Positions 1-6,727 of a DNA stretch of 11,359 bases are shown here, one piece after another. The notes beneath the pieces are model-generated. The model saw nothing but the letters and a program-made list of their open reading frames with translations. It did not search any database and was not told the origin of the DNA. The DNA is from Planctomycetaceae bacterium UBA4732 (GTDB taxonomy: Bacteria > Planctomycetota > Planctomycetia > Gemmatales > Gemmataceae), in NCBI GenBank assembly GCA_002404095.1, contig DHJA01000046.1, forward strand, positions 1-11,359, in the 5' to 3' direction. The position numbers and the translations under genes are program-made. Position 1 is the first letter of the stretch. Each line of letters opens with the position of its first letter.

Positions 1-464
1 TTCCGATCAGCCTAGGGGCACCCTTTTGGGGGCGTTCGGCACGACCGCCCCGGGTAGTGTCTCAGTTTGGCGAGCGGGGCTCGAACTCAGGCCGCTTTTC
101 AGCCCATCGCGCGCGATACATATTCAGCAAGACTCACGCGGACATGACCTTAGGATTTTCTCCCCAGTTAACTCGGCGAGCGTTTTTTGGCGCGCGAGTT
201 CGAGGAGGGTATCGAACGGGCAGGGCTAAGACGGGAGCTAATTAGGAGGCAACCAAGCCGCGATCACGCTGGCGACGCAGAATCGGCGCTATTTCGGTTT
301 AGTCCCAGAAAAATCAACTCGGAGGGGTTTCGTCTCGGGATGGCTCATGATTTCCCCGGCCTTGTCAGGAACCTTGCAACCCTCGTTGCAATCCATCCAG
401 AATAATACACAGCGGCAAGTGCAATTATTTTCACAAGCCGCTATCTTGCTTGAACTTTTGTCAG
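1..464. other. Region without a recognisable gene
   Basis: No open frame here reads like a protein, and none has both a good ribosome binding site and a family resemblance. The piece around 68-100 looks faintly like a minus-strand tRNA T-arm (it contains GTTCGAGCC), but the stem does not pair and no D-arm or anticodon arm follows. If the tRNA-Asp fragment at 465-506 is an integration scar, its geometry would place this stretch on the host side of the junction. I can say nothing further about its content. Confidence 0.5.
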
Positions 465-506
465 CGAGGACGACGGGACTCGAACCCGCAACTTCCGGAT
501 CGACAG
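465..506 (-). other. 3' half of a tRNA-Asp(GTC) gene, probable attachment site (att)
   Basis: Read on the minus strand, the 42 bases form the downstream half of a tRNA. They give an anticodon loop CTGTCGA with anticodon GTC, the 3' strand of the anticodon stem (TCCGG), a 5-base variable loop, a T-arm GCGGG-TTCGAGT-CCCGT whose five pairs all form (one G-T), the 3' acceptor strand CGTCCTC and discriminator G. No CCA is encoded. Upstream of the anticodon loop the tRNA likeness stops at once: there is no 5' anticodon-stem strand, D-arm or 5' acceptor strand, so this is not a working tRNA. Tyrosine recombinases commonly use tRNA 3' halves starting at the anticodon loop, and a complete one lies at 2831-3742. 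The direction of the fragment puts the element at higher coordinates and the flank at lower ones. Confidence 0.6.
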
Positions 507-780
507 GACGAGCCGAGTTCATTCCGCAAATGCCGACACGTCTTGCGTTTCTGGAGGGAAAGTCATGTTCCGCAAAGACTTGCGGCGTGATTTGCTTTCG
601 GGAGTTTCTCGGACTTTCGCCTACCGGGTGGGTTGAAAAGGGAGTTTTCTTGTGAATTCACAAACCCCTCATAACCTACTCGGATGGCTTACTTCTCGAT
701 AGCCTTTCCCTTGTCTGTTCAACGAACCAAGTGTCCCGGCGAGGACTTTTAACGACCAAAAGCCCGCTCGAACAGGAACC
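507..780. other. Non-coding or decayed stretch
   Basis: No convincing gene. A 23-codon frame begins at 565 behind a GGAGGG motif and stops at 634-636, but it has no recognisable product. A perfect 14-base palindrome lies at 650-663. If 465-506 is an att scar, this is the element-side flank next to the core, where integrase arm sites would be expected, but I could not pick out arm-type repeats by eye. Confidence 0.35.
650..663. promoter_or_regulatory. Perfect 14-base palindrome, possible operator
   Basis: TTGTGAATTCACAA is self-complementary over its whole length. It resembles a dimer-binding operator, but its half-sites (TGTGA/TCACA) are two bases apart, not six as in CRP sites. No clear promoter or intact gene adjoins it. 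It could be a relic of a regulatory region or chance. Confidence 0.2.
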
Positions 781-1021
781 ATGCTGCCGCTTCATCGAGA
801 CCCGCATTTCACCTTCCGGTTCTCCGACGACCGCATCATCCCCGTTTCCATCTCGAAGGCTTCAGTTTATATCTTCGGGTGACGGTCTCCATGATCGACC
901 CGGCAACAGGCGAGCGTTTGTCGTTGCTTGCGATGGCGACAGCGATGGTGGAATGGACCTTGCCACGCCGATCATCGTCCGAGCCGGTGAAGTATTCGTT
1001 GCCCTGCCGGAACCGGGTTGA
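781..1021 (+). pseudogene. Frameshifted copy of the 89-aa PLHxD small protein
   Basis: The reading begins ATG-CTG-CCG and gives MLPLHRDPHFTFRFSDDRII, closely matching the N-terminus of the intact protein at 8848-9117 (MIPLHHDSCFTFHFADDRII). After a stop at 880-882 the likeness continues in a second frame (IDPATGERLSLLA against IEPTTGKRLGLLA). It then moves to a third frame (MDLATPIIVRAGEVFVALPE against VDLSEPISVRGGEAFIAVPE) and ends at the stop near 1019-1021. Two frame changes in about 240 bases mean the gene is dead unless the sequence has errors. A hen1 remnant follows about 120 bases downstream, suggesting both came from one former gene cluster. Confidence 0.75.
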
Positions 1022-1138
1022 GAATACTCGGCCCCGCCGCTGTTGGAGGACGGTGGTAGAACCCAGGCCGCCCGAACCGTGTCACTTCAGGAATGCGAAG
1101 GTGGCAATAGGTCCGTGCCGCCCCCACAGGCCCCAAGG

Positions 1139-1367
1139 ATGCTCATGACGATCACGACGACGCACCGACCGCCGAACGATCTGGACTACCTGCTCCACAA
1201 GAACCCGGAGCGGTTTCAGTCGTTCGACCTAAGCTTTGGCCAGGCTCCCGGTCTACCACCCGAAGGTCAGTACCGAGAGAAGTTCGGCCTGCCTGATGCT
1301 CTACGTGGACTAGGTGGGCATCGTGCGGGGTAGGAACCCCAACCGGAACTTCCTTCTGGCCCAGTAG
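1139..1367 (+). pseudogene. hen1: N-terminal remnant of Hen1 (3'-terminal RNA ribose 2'-O-methyltransferase)
   Basis: The start MLMTITTTHRPPNDLDYLLH, followed by a KNPERFQSFDLSFGQ segment, matches the very conserved N-terminus of bacterial Hen1 (TITTTH.P..DLGYLLHKHP.R.QSFDLSFG). Near 1243 the frame shifts, and the likeness resumes at 1251 as VYHPKVSTERSSACLMLYVD, where the family has FYPEA..ERC.AALLLDVDP. An in-frame stop lies at 1311-1313, then VGIVRGR and FLLAQ, and another stop at 1365-1367. Only about 75 of the roughly 450-500 residues are left and the methyltransferase domain is missing. Intact Hen1 methylates the 3' end of repaired RNA and partners the kinase-ligase Pnkp, for which no gene is seen here. 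The homology ends about 20 bases before the tail-sheath fragment begins on the other strand. Confidence 0.75.
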
Positions 1368-1384
1368 TGGGGACATGCGCGGGA

Positions 1385-2605
1385 CGCACTCTCAACGACA
1401 ACCTGCGTGCTGTTCCCATCAATGCCCGCCGAGTCCGCCTTGATCGTCAAGCTCACCGCACCGGTTGCGTTGGCGCTACCGTTGATGAGGCCGAAGGTCG
1501 TTGCGGCTGGGTCCGTCGAGACACCGACCGGGCTGAGGCCCGTGACGGTGACGTTGGCCAAACCGAAGATGCCTGCGGCAGTGCTGGTGGATTTCACGAG
1601 CAGTCTGGCGTCACGGCCAAAGTGATCGGTCTTGAAGGCAAGGTTCGAAGCAACCGCATAGCAAGTCCAACCACCGGCCAGCGTGCCGCCGTTGATGACC
1701 TTCTGGCTGTTGATGTAGTTGACGACCTGTGTGATGGTGTTCTGCGAAGCCTGCAAAGGCGTCAGGTCAATCGTCTGGACTACGTTATCAACGAGCACGT
1801 TATCCGTACCGTCAACCACGAGTTGGATGTTAAGACCGGTCAAACCTCTGAGGTCATGGACGCCAGCGGTGCCGTATGCCAGAGGGTACTGGCTGGCAGT
1901 ACCAACCAATTGTGCCTGTGTCATGCCGGTGCCGAGGCCGGTGACGTTGCCGCCAGTGACCAGACCACCGTAGATGGAACTCTGGATGGAGACAAATTCC
2001 AGCGAAGCGTTGGGTCCGAAGGCCCACGTCGTCTGCACAGCGATCTTGGTCTGGGTCGGGTCGGTGGTGAACGAGATACCGTCCAACAGCGGATCGACTT
2101 GCAGGTTCAGATCGACGGCAAGCTGAGGTGCGGTGTAGGTGCCCGCCAGAACCACAAGGGTCTTGGAATGGTCTACGCCGTTCAGCCTCCAGCGGAAGAA
2201 CGAGTCGGTAGCGAACACATACGGACCAGCCGTGGTGGACGTGATGATGATCTGCCCACCAGCGGACGGTACGTCTACGTGTGCCGTCTTCGCCGATTCG
2301 TCGCTCATAGCGTCGGTCTGCGCAACACGGACAATATAAAGCTCGTTGGCAACGAGCAGGTATTGTTCCGCAGCGTAGATCAGGTAAGGATCACCCGATT
2401 CAGGATGAGGGTAGCCAAACACCTTGGTCAACTGACGGTGAGTCGAAATCAAGGTCGGTACGTTAACCGGTCCTTTGCTTGCGAAGCCGACGAGTCCAGC
2501 ACGGTGAAAAGATTGCTCAGGAGCGATGAAGCTCAAATCCTTCTCGGTGATTCTGACGCTTGGCGAAATCGTGTTCGATGGTGGAAATCCCCTTAGAACA
2601 GCCAT
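1385..2605 (-). pseudogene. Contractile phage tail sheath protein, truncated at the 3' end
   Basis: The minus-strand frame starts at 2605. Its N-terminal 100 residues look like T4 gp18-type sheath proteins of large myovirus phages: SPSVRITEKDLSFIAPEQSF, then the hallmark GLVGFASKGPVNVPTLI (residues 38-53), VFGYPHP, and YLLVANELYIVRVA (82-95). Residues 110-385 are beta-rich and variable, as in the family's surface domains. The stretch VSLTIKADSAGIDGNSTQVV (384-403) is where the sheath core would resume, but at about residue 406 (near base 1388) the likeness stops. The frame then runs about 25 residues through the antisense of the hen1 remnant to a stop at 1310-1312. The conserved C-terminal sheath domain, needed for subunit contacts and contraction, is missing. 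There is no clear ribosome binding site before the ATG. No other structural phage gene is visible, so this is a phage-derived fragment, not a working tail operon. Confidence 0.75.
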
Positions 2606-2830
2606 TGGGCACGGCTAAACGTGGGATTCAGTTCGGGTGGGCACGCACTCTCGGGTTCATTTTGATCGGATTTCAGTGGGTTTATTTACTCAACGGGCGG
2701 CGTCCGTGCCGCCCGTTGAGTGGGTACTCGTTGGCGTGCCATCTTCTAACCGCAGTGCAGGAATACGTCACCACTTTGAGGGTGGCAGGCGTGCGGCATA
2801 GGGACACAACCTGCTCGATGGTGAAGGTTG
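2606..2830. other. Intergenic gap between sheath fragment and integrase
   Basis: No gene is seen. It holds the strong hairpin at 2688-2721 and a copy of ACGCACTCTC at 2643-2652 that also occurs at 1384-1393, at the broken end of the sheath gene. Confidence 0.4.
2688..2721. terminator. Strong hairpin, 14-bp perfect stem with 6-base loop
   Basis: ACTCAACGGGCGGC at 2688-2701 and its exact reverse complement at 2708-2721 flank the loop GTCCGT. It lies 110 bases downstream of the integrase stop and 83 bases upstream of the sheath start, both on the minus strand. It would fit a transcription terminator for the integrase operon. There is no run of T after it on either strand, so a factor-independent terminator is unproven. 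It could also be a recombination or packaging signal. Confidence 0.45.
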
Positions 2831-3742
2831 TCAGTAGTTCACCCGCTCTGCCGCCACTCCCAACTGCTGCTCCGTCCGCTTCGTATACCGGGCCGTTGTG
2901 TTCAGGTGCTCGTGGCCGAGGATTTGAGCCAGACCCACGAGGTCATTGCCGTTATCCTCCAAAAAGGTGTGGCTGAAAGTGTGGCGGAGTAGGTGCGGGT
3001 GCAGGTCAACGCCGACTAGGGCGCTGTACTTGTCGCAGAGGGCACGGATGCCCCGCTCAGTCAGCGGCCCTCGCTCGCCGATGAACACACCGGACGACTC
3101 GACGGGTGGCCGTGCGTCGAGGTACTGTTGTAGAGCACGACGGGCCGGGAGGGGCAGCGGAACCGTTCGCTGCTTGCCGCCTTTTCCAAGACGGTACACT
3201 ACGGCCCCGCTCCTCTCGCCGATCAGCAGGTCGTGCAGTTCGAGAGCCACGAGATCGCCGACCCGACAGCCGGTGAAGAGTAGCAAGTGGAAAATGGCGT
3301 CGGCCCGGATGTCTTGCCGAAGCTCGACCTCCCTCAGCAGCTTTCGCACCTGTGCCCGCTCCAGCCCCTTCGGGGCGAGGGCCTGCCGCCGAAGTTCCTT
3401 GACCGGCTTGGCCGGGTTCGTGGGGACGTGGCCCCTGTCGGCCAGCCAACCGAAGAACTTCCGCAGTGTTACAAGCGCCCGATTGACTGTGGCGACGGCC
3501 TGCTGTTGCTCCCGGCGCAGGTGGTCACGGAAGTCTGACACGTCACGAGTCGTGACCCGACTGGCGGTGAACGGCTCCCGGTTCGCCGTGGCGAACCACC
3601 GGGCAAACTTCTTGAGGTCGTTGGCGAATGCTCGCCGGGTGTCGGCGGCGAAGTCGTGGTTGGTGAAGAAGCTGTGGACAAGGGCACCCTCCTCCGGGCG
3701 GATTGGGATGCCGTCGAAAACACTATCGCCCGAATTCTTCAT
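2831..3742 (-). CDS. Tyrosine recombinase / integrase (303 aa)
   Basis: This is a full-length site-specific recombinase of the XerC/XerD-lambda Int class, which cuts and rejoins DNA at short core sites through a phosphotyrosine link. Residues 20-110 form the SAM-like N-terminal DNA-binding domain ([34 protein letters not shown]). The catalytic domain carries the full active-site set: R160 in TGCRVGDL, K187 in the GKGGKQR turn, H250-L-L-R253, H277 in LGHEHL and the nucleophile Y286 in ARYTK. Length and spacing are normal, so the protein should be active. GGAG lies 7 bases before the ATG. It is the last gene of a four-gene minus-strand unit and follows the AlpA-like gene by 66 bases, as in many integrative elements. 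The tRNA-Asp fragment 2.3 kb further on is a plausible target scar. A housekeeping XerC/D role is less likely in this setting. Confidence 0.93.
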   Translation of the reverse strand: MKNSGDSVFDGIPIRPEEGALVHSFFTNHDFAADTRRAFANDLKKFARWFATANREPFTASRVTTRDVSDFRDHLRREQQQAVATVNRALVTLRKFFGWLADRGHVPTNPAKPVKELRRQALAPKGLERAQVRKLLREVELRQDIRADAIFHLLLFTGCRVGDLVALELHDLLIGERSGAVVYRLGKGGKQRTVPLPLPARRALQQYLDARPPVESSGVFIGERGPLTERGIRALCDKYSALVGVDLHPHLLRHTFSHTFLEDNGNDLVGLAQILGHEHLNTTARYTKRTEQQLGVAAERVNY

Positions 3743-3808
3743 GGCTTATCTCCAAAAGTTACACAGTCTTCTGGCGCTTCCGAGGGCTAACTGGGCTGAT
3801 ACTGACAC

Positions 3809-4312
3809 CTATCGCCCCACGTTATCGCCCGTGTTCTGGCGCTTCAGATTGAGGAAGACGGCTCGGAGCACGTCGCCCCCGTCTACACCGCCGACGCCGC
3901 TCGGGTAGAGCACCCTGAGCGCCGCCCCGACCTGAAGTGCGGTGGCCGAGGTCAGCCCGAGCGCCGCCAGCCCGTCGAGCAGGTCGGCGTGGTCGTCGGC
4001 TTTGGGCAGCTTTGCTCTCGTCGGGTGGGCCGTAGTTGGTCGGGTCGGCTTGACCTGCACGGGTGGCCGGTTTCCACGAGCGTAGAAGAGGACTGGTCGG
4101 CCATCGACGCCGCAATTGCGCCGTCGAACTTCGAGGCAATGCCGCTGGAGTTCCTCCGTGTAGAAGGGTCGCCCAGTCTGAGGATCGTAGTCCGGTTGCG
4201 GGAACGTCCCGGCCTTCATCAACTGGTAAAACCGGGCACGACTCAACGAACACATCCGGGCCATCTCGGCGACGGAGACGACCGCTTTGGTCTGCACTTG
4301 CTGGTCACGCAT
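3809..4312 (-). CDS. AlpA/MerR-type helix-turn-helix protein, possible excisionase (167 aa)
   Basis: Residues 11-60 form a short winged helix-turn-helix of the AlpA/excisionase kind: VSVAEMARMCSLSRARFYQL, then KAGTFPQPDYDPQTGRPFYT, the wing with its typical G(R)PFYT turn. Residues 75-110 are basic and proline-rich, and residues 108-157 form a predicted helical tail of unknown role. The ATG at 4312 has AAAGGTG six bases upstream. The gene sits 21 bases after the RuvB-like gene and 66 bases before the integrase, in the same direction. Small proteins of this type next to an integrase often act as recombination directionality factors or switch genes. That role is inferred from position. It is longer than a typical 60-80-aa excisionase, so a broader regulatory role is possible. 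Confidence 0.75.
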   Translation of the reverse strand: MRDQQVQTKAVVSVAEMARMCSLSRARFYQLMKAGTFPQPDYDPQTGRPFYTEELQRHCLEVRRRNCGVDGRPVLFYARGNRPPVQVKPTRPTTAHPTRAKLPKADDHADLLDGLAALGLTSATALQVGAALRVLYPSGVGGVDGGDVLRAVFLNLKRQNTGDNVGR

Positions 4313-4333
4313 TCGACACCTTTTGGTCAGAGA

Positions 4334-5299
4334 TTAGACACAGTTAGTCCGATGATTTGACAGGTGCTCCCGGCCCTTGCTCGTCAGTTCTCGACGCCCT
4401 TGGTCGTCCTTGACAACCAGCCCGGTGCGGAGGAGGAACGGCTCGACCACCTGCGAAAGCGTCCGTGCCGGGAGGCCCAGCATTGAGGCGATGACGTTGA
4501 GGCGGTTGGTTCCCTCGGCGAGCACCTCAAGGTAGCCCTGCTCGGTTGGCCCAAGGCCCAAAGAGTCGATCTGTTCAAGTTCACAGGCCCGGCGCAGGTG
4601 TTCCATTGTGATCGTGGACTCGCCTTCTGCTCGACAGCAACGTCGGCAGCTTTGGAGTAACCTGAGAGCAAGTCTTGGCGTGCCACGTGACCTCTCGCCG
4701 ATCAGGTGGAGTGCTTCCGCATCGACCGGCCAGCCGAGTGCCCTACTCCTTTGGAGCAGGATCTTGGCCAGTTCCTCCACGGAGTAGAACTGGAACCGCA
4801 AGATGAGCCGCATCCTCTGAGCCAGAGGCGAGAGCACGCCAAACTCATCAGTCGTCGCCAGCAACAACGTGAAGTCGCTCAGCGGGACGCTTTGGATGGC
4901 ACGCCCCGACCGACTTCCGCCAAGGAGCAACTTTCTTTGATCGAGGGCTAGGAATAGCGCCGTCTGGAATTCCCGGTCAAGTTCGTGGCATTCATCTACA
5001 AAAAGAATTTCCCGGTCCTTGGCGGCGAGGAGCACGGCGTTAAAGTCAGCGGGGCAGGTGATCGACTGCCCCAGCAACTCGTGCAGGTCGGCGCCCATTT
5101 CTGCGGCTATGATCTTGGCCGTCTGCGTTTTGCCGCAGCCACTCGGCCCAACCAACAGGCTGTGATCAAATTTCTTCACGTCTTGGTGAGCGGCGTCCAA
5201 GGCGACTCGCACCTGCTCCACGACGCTCTTCTCCCCGATCATCTGAGACAGGGCGGTTGGGCACGCTTCATTGAGTTCGGTCTTGAACTTCTCTGACAT
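4334..5299 (-). CDS. RuvB-like AAA+ ATPase (Holliday-junction branch-migration type, 321 aa)
   Basis: This AAA+ motor protein is close in layout to RuvB, the hexameric ATPase that drives Holliday-junction branch migration. Visible are Walker A GPSGCGKT (51-58), Walker B ILFVDE (98-103), sensor 1 ATTDE (148-152), an arginine-finger candidate in LAQRMRLILRF (159-169), and sensor 2 SRGTPRLALRLL (204-215). The C-terminal RuvB winged helix follows: TEQGYLEVLAE, NRLNVIASMLGL and LRTGLVVKDDQGRRELTSKG (252-309). Length is close to RuvB (about 330-350). GAGGAG lies seven bases before the ATG. It lacks ruvA and ruvC neighbours and instead lies between a helix-turn-helix gene (77 bases upstream) and the AlpA-like gene (21 bases downstream), so it is probably an element-borne paralogue. 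I infer a role in processing recombination or replication intermediates of the element. The branch-migration partner that would load it is not in the window. Confidence 0.85.
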   Translation of the reverse strand: MSEKFKTELNEACPTALSQMIGEKSVVEQVRVALDAAHQDVKKFDHSLLVGPSGCGKTQTAKIIAAEMGADLHELLGQSITCPADFNAVLLAAKDREILFVDECHELDREFQTALFLALDQRKLLLGGSRSGRAIQSVPLSDFTLLLATTDEFGVLSPLAQRMRLILRFQFYSVEELAKILLQRSRALGWPVDAEALHLIGERSRGTPRLALRLLQSCRRCCRAEGESTITMEHLRRACELEQIDSLGLGPTEQGYLEVLAEGTNRLNVIASMLGLPARTLSQVVEPFLLRTGLVVKDDQGRRELTSKGREHLSNHRTNCV

Positions 5300-5376
5300 T
5301 GGCTGCTCCTCAAGTCCGTGATGTTGTGGACTGGAAACGTCTCTGCGCCTGATCGGCGGGTTTGTGTTTTAGGGAA

Positions 5377-5664
5377 TCAGGCAAGGCGGGATGGCCTTTC
5401 CTCAGCCCGATTTGCAACTATCCTGTGCATCGGAAAGGTGACATCCTTCTCCATCAGATCGAGTATTGTGTCGTACCTGATGCCGAGGGCGTCTGCGAGA
5501 TTGATGAACATGGCGTCGGAGCACCGGCCATAAAGCTCAAGGCGAAGAATACGGCGGACTGCTTTGCGGACCCTCCTGTAACCCATGCGGACTGCGAGAT
5601 CTTCGACTGCGACGCCTTGTGCCAATCGTTTCGCCCGAAAGTACCAACCCAATCGACTGTTCAT
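5377..5664 (-). CDS. Small helix-turn-helix protein (XRE-like, 95 aa)
   Basis: The ATG at 5664 is chosen because GGAGG lies about nine bases upstream. The frame is open back to 6084, but that extension would run antisense through the divergent gene at 5809-6546. Residues 5-72 look like a lambda-repressor-type helix-turn-helix domain: LGWYFRAKRLAQGVAVEDLA, MGYRRVRKAVRRILRLELYG as the variable recognition portion, and FINLADALGIRYDTILDLM as the closing helices. It is very basic around residues 30-42. It is the first gene of the minus-strand integrase unit, so it may act as the early Cro-like regulator. It is separated from the divergent 245-aa protein by 144 bases. Family membership is fairly clear, but the regulatory role is inferred. 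Confidence 0.7.
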   Translation of the reverse strand: MNSRLGWYFRAKRLAQGVAVEDLAVRMGYRRVRKAVRRILRLELYGRCSDAMFINLADALGIRYDTILDLMEKDVTFPMHRIVANRAEERPSRLA

Positions 5665-5719
5665 GGTGTTTGCCTCCAGAAAACGGCGCCGATGCAGAAA
5701 CACTTCATCACCATGGTAC

Positions 5720-5733
5720 GCCCAGTTCTGGGC
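5720..5733. promoter_or_regulatory. Inverted repeat GCCCAG-TT-CTGGGC, candidate operator
   Basis: A perfect 6-2-6 inverted repeat lies about midway in the 144-base region between two divergent helix-turn-helix genes (5664 leftward, 5809 rightward). Such a site could bind one or both proteins as a switch operator. There is only one perfect copy, whereas phage switches usually have several. The A/T-rich stretch at about 5755-5780 could hold the rightward promoter, but I see no good -35/-10 pair. Confidence 0.35.
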
Positions 5734-5808
5734 ATCATCTAGCGAAAGTGTGGTTTCTACCCATATTTTCTGTATTCTGACGAGGGCCACAAAAGGAGGA
5801 CCATTACC

Positions 5809-6546
5809 ATGCAGAAGCGCAGACAGAAGCGAAACACGAGTGAGGGACAAGTTGGGCCAACTTCCACGGCGAAGAAGAAGACCGCTTACCGAGTTATCCA
5901 CGGAACAGCGGACGGGGACACGACCGACCACAGGCCAGCCAAAATACGGGTGGTCAATGGTTGCGAGGGGGAGCGGCTTACGGCCACGGAGTTGAAGCGG
6001 CGCTTCGCTCGCAACCTCGACATGCTCATCAACCTCATCGGGCTGAGCCGCAAGGACGCCGCCCACGGGATCGGCATTGCCCATAAGTTGGTGCTGCGAC
6101 TCGTCTCAGCCGAGATTAGTCGAACGGACGAGCGCAACATCGAGAACCTAACGAGGATCGCTACCTACTTCGCCCTACCGGGGGTCGATGACCTGTGGGA
6201 TGCGAACCTCTTGCGGCGGTTGCTCGCCCCGCATGGGAACAGCGGCTTCGTTGCGAAGTTTCGGCCCCGGCTGTTGGCCGAGCGAGAGAGAAGAATGGCT
6301 GAGGACCATGCGCTCAAGCACAATGATCTGGCTCACCTGAATCGGGCGTTGGGGTTCGACGAAGCATCTCCGCCCCTGACTGGGCCTTATGCGGATAAGG
6401 TGCGTGCGATCCTTGCTTCACCGCAGGCTTCGCAGTTCAGGCGTCTGATCGACGATTATTTTCAACTCGCCACAAGGCTGGTTGAGAGTCCGGTCGAAGG
6501 GCGTGGCAAGGAGGAGTCCAGAAGAGCGGTGCCTGCATCACGTTGA
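5809..6546 (+). CDS. Helix-turn-helix regulator, divergent from the integrase unit (245 aa)
   Basis: AAAGGAGGA about eight bases before the ATG makes this start very secure. Residues 1-26 are basic and likely disordered. Residues 60-134 form an XRE/lambda-repressor-like domain: ELKRRFARNLDMLINLIGLS, RKDAAHGIGIAHKLVLRLVS as the turn-recognition segment, then NIENLTRIATYFALPGVDDLW. This last motif parallels the end of the domain in the 95-aa divergent protein. Residues 150-225 are predicted helical and of unknown role. There is no LexA/CI-type peptidase motif. Divergent placement beside the leftward regulator, ruvB-like, alpA-like and integrase genes suggests a repressor of the element, though a DNA-binding replication or partition factor is possible. 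Confidence 0.75.
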   Translation: MQKRRQKRNTSEGQVGPTSTAKKKTAYRVIHGTADGDTTDHRPAKIRVVNGCEGERLTATELKRRFARNLDMLINLIGLSRKDAAHGIGIAHKLVLRLVSAEISRTDERNIENLTRIATYFALPGVDDLWDANLLRRLLAPHGNSGFVAKFRPRLLAERERRMAEDHALKHNDLAHLNRALGFDEASPPLTGPYADKVRAILASPQASQFRRLIDDYFQLATRLVESPVEGRGKEESRRAVPASR

Positions 6547-6727
6547 ATGTGCCGGGCCGCTAGTGTCGAAAAGGGTGTTGGATTCACTGACCTTCTTTGC
6601 TGTTGAATCACGGCATCCATGCACCAGGCGCACTTGCCGGAAGCGTAAAAGATGCCTTGGGATTGTGGTATTTACTGCTGTAAGGCGTAGTCCCGGCGAA
6701 ATCGGTATCTTTCGACCAGCGCCGGTG

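Noticed and set aside
65..100. Second tRNA-like T-arm on the minus strand
   Set aside because: GTTCGAGCC fits a T-loop, but the flanking stem bases do not pair and there are no other tRNA arms.
289..522. 77-aa minus-strand frame over the tRNA fragment
   Set aside because: Its VDPEVAGSSPVV stretch is a typical false translation of a tRNA 3' half.
565..636. 23-codon frame starting MFRKDLRRDLLS behind GGAGGG
   Set aside because: The binding site is good, but the peptide is very short, has no known match and lies in a decayed region. It may be the start of a lost gene.
650..663. CRP-type binding site
   Set aside because: The half-sites TGTGA/TCACA are two bases apart instead of six, so it is listed only as a palindrome.
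1367..2596. 409-aa open frame on the plus strand
   Set aside because: It is the complementary shadow of the sheath gene. Its protein is Arg/Asp/Val-rich with no domain, while the minus strand has clear sheath motifs.
2946..3908. 320-aa open frame on the plus strand
   Set aside because: It is antisense to the integrase, whose full catalytic set is visible. The plus-strand product is Arg/Ser-rich without a motif.
5665..6084. N-terminal extension of the 95-aa helix-turn-helix gene to 235 aa
   Set aside because: It runs antisense through the well-supported gene starting at 5809, its extra residues resemble no domain, and GGAGG before the ATG at 5664 marks the real start.
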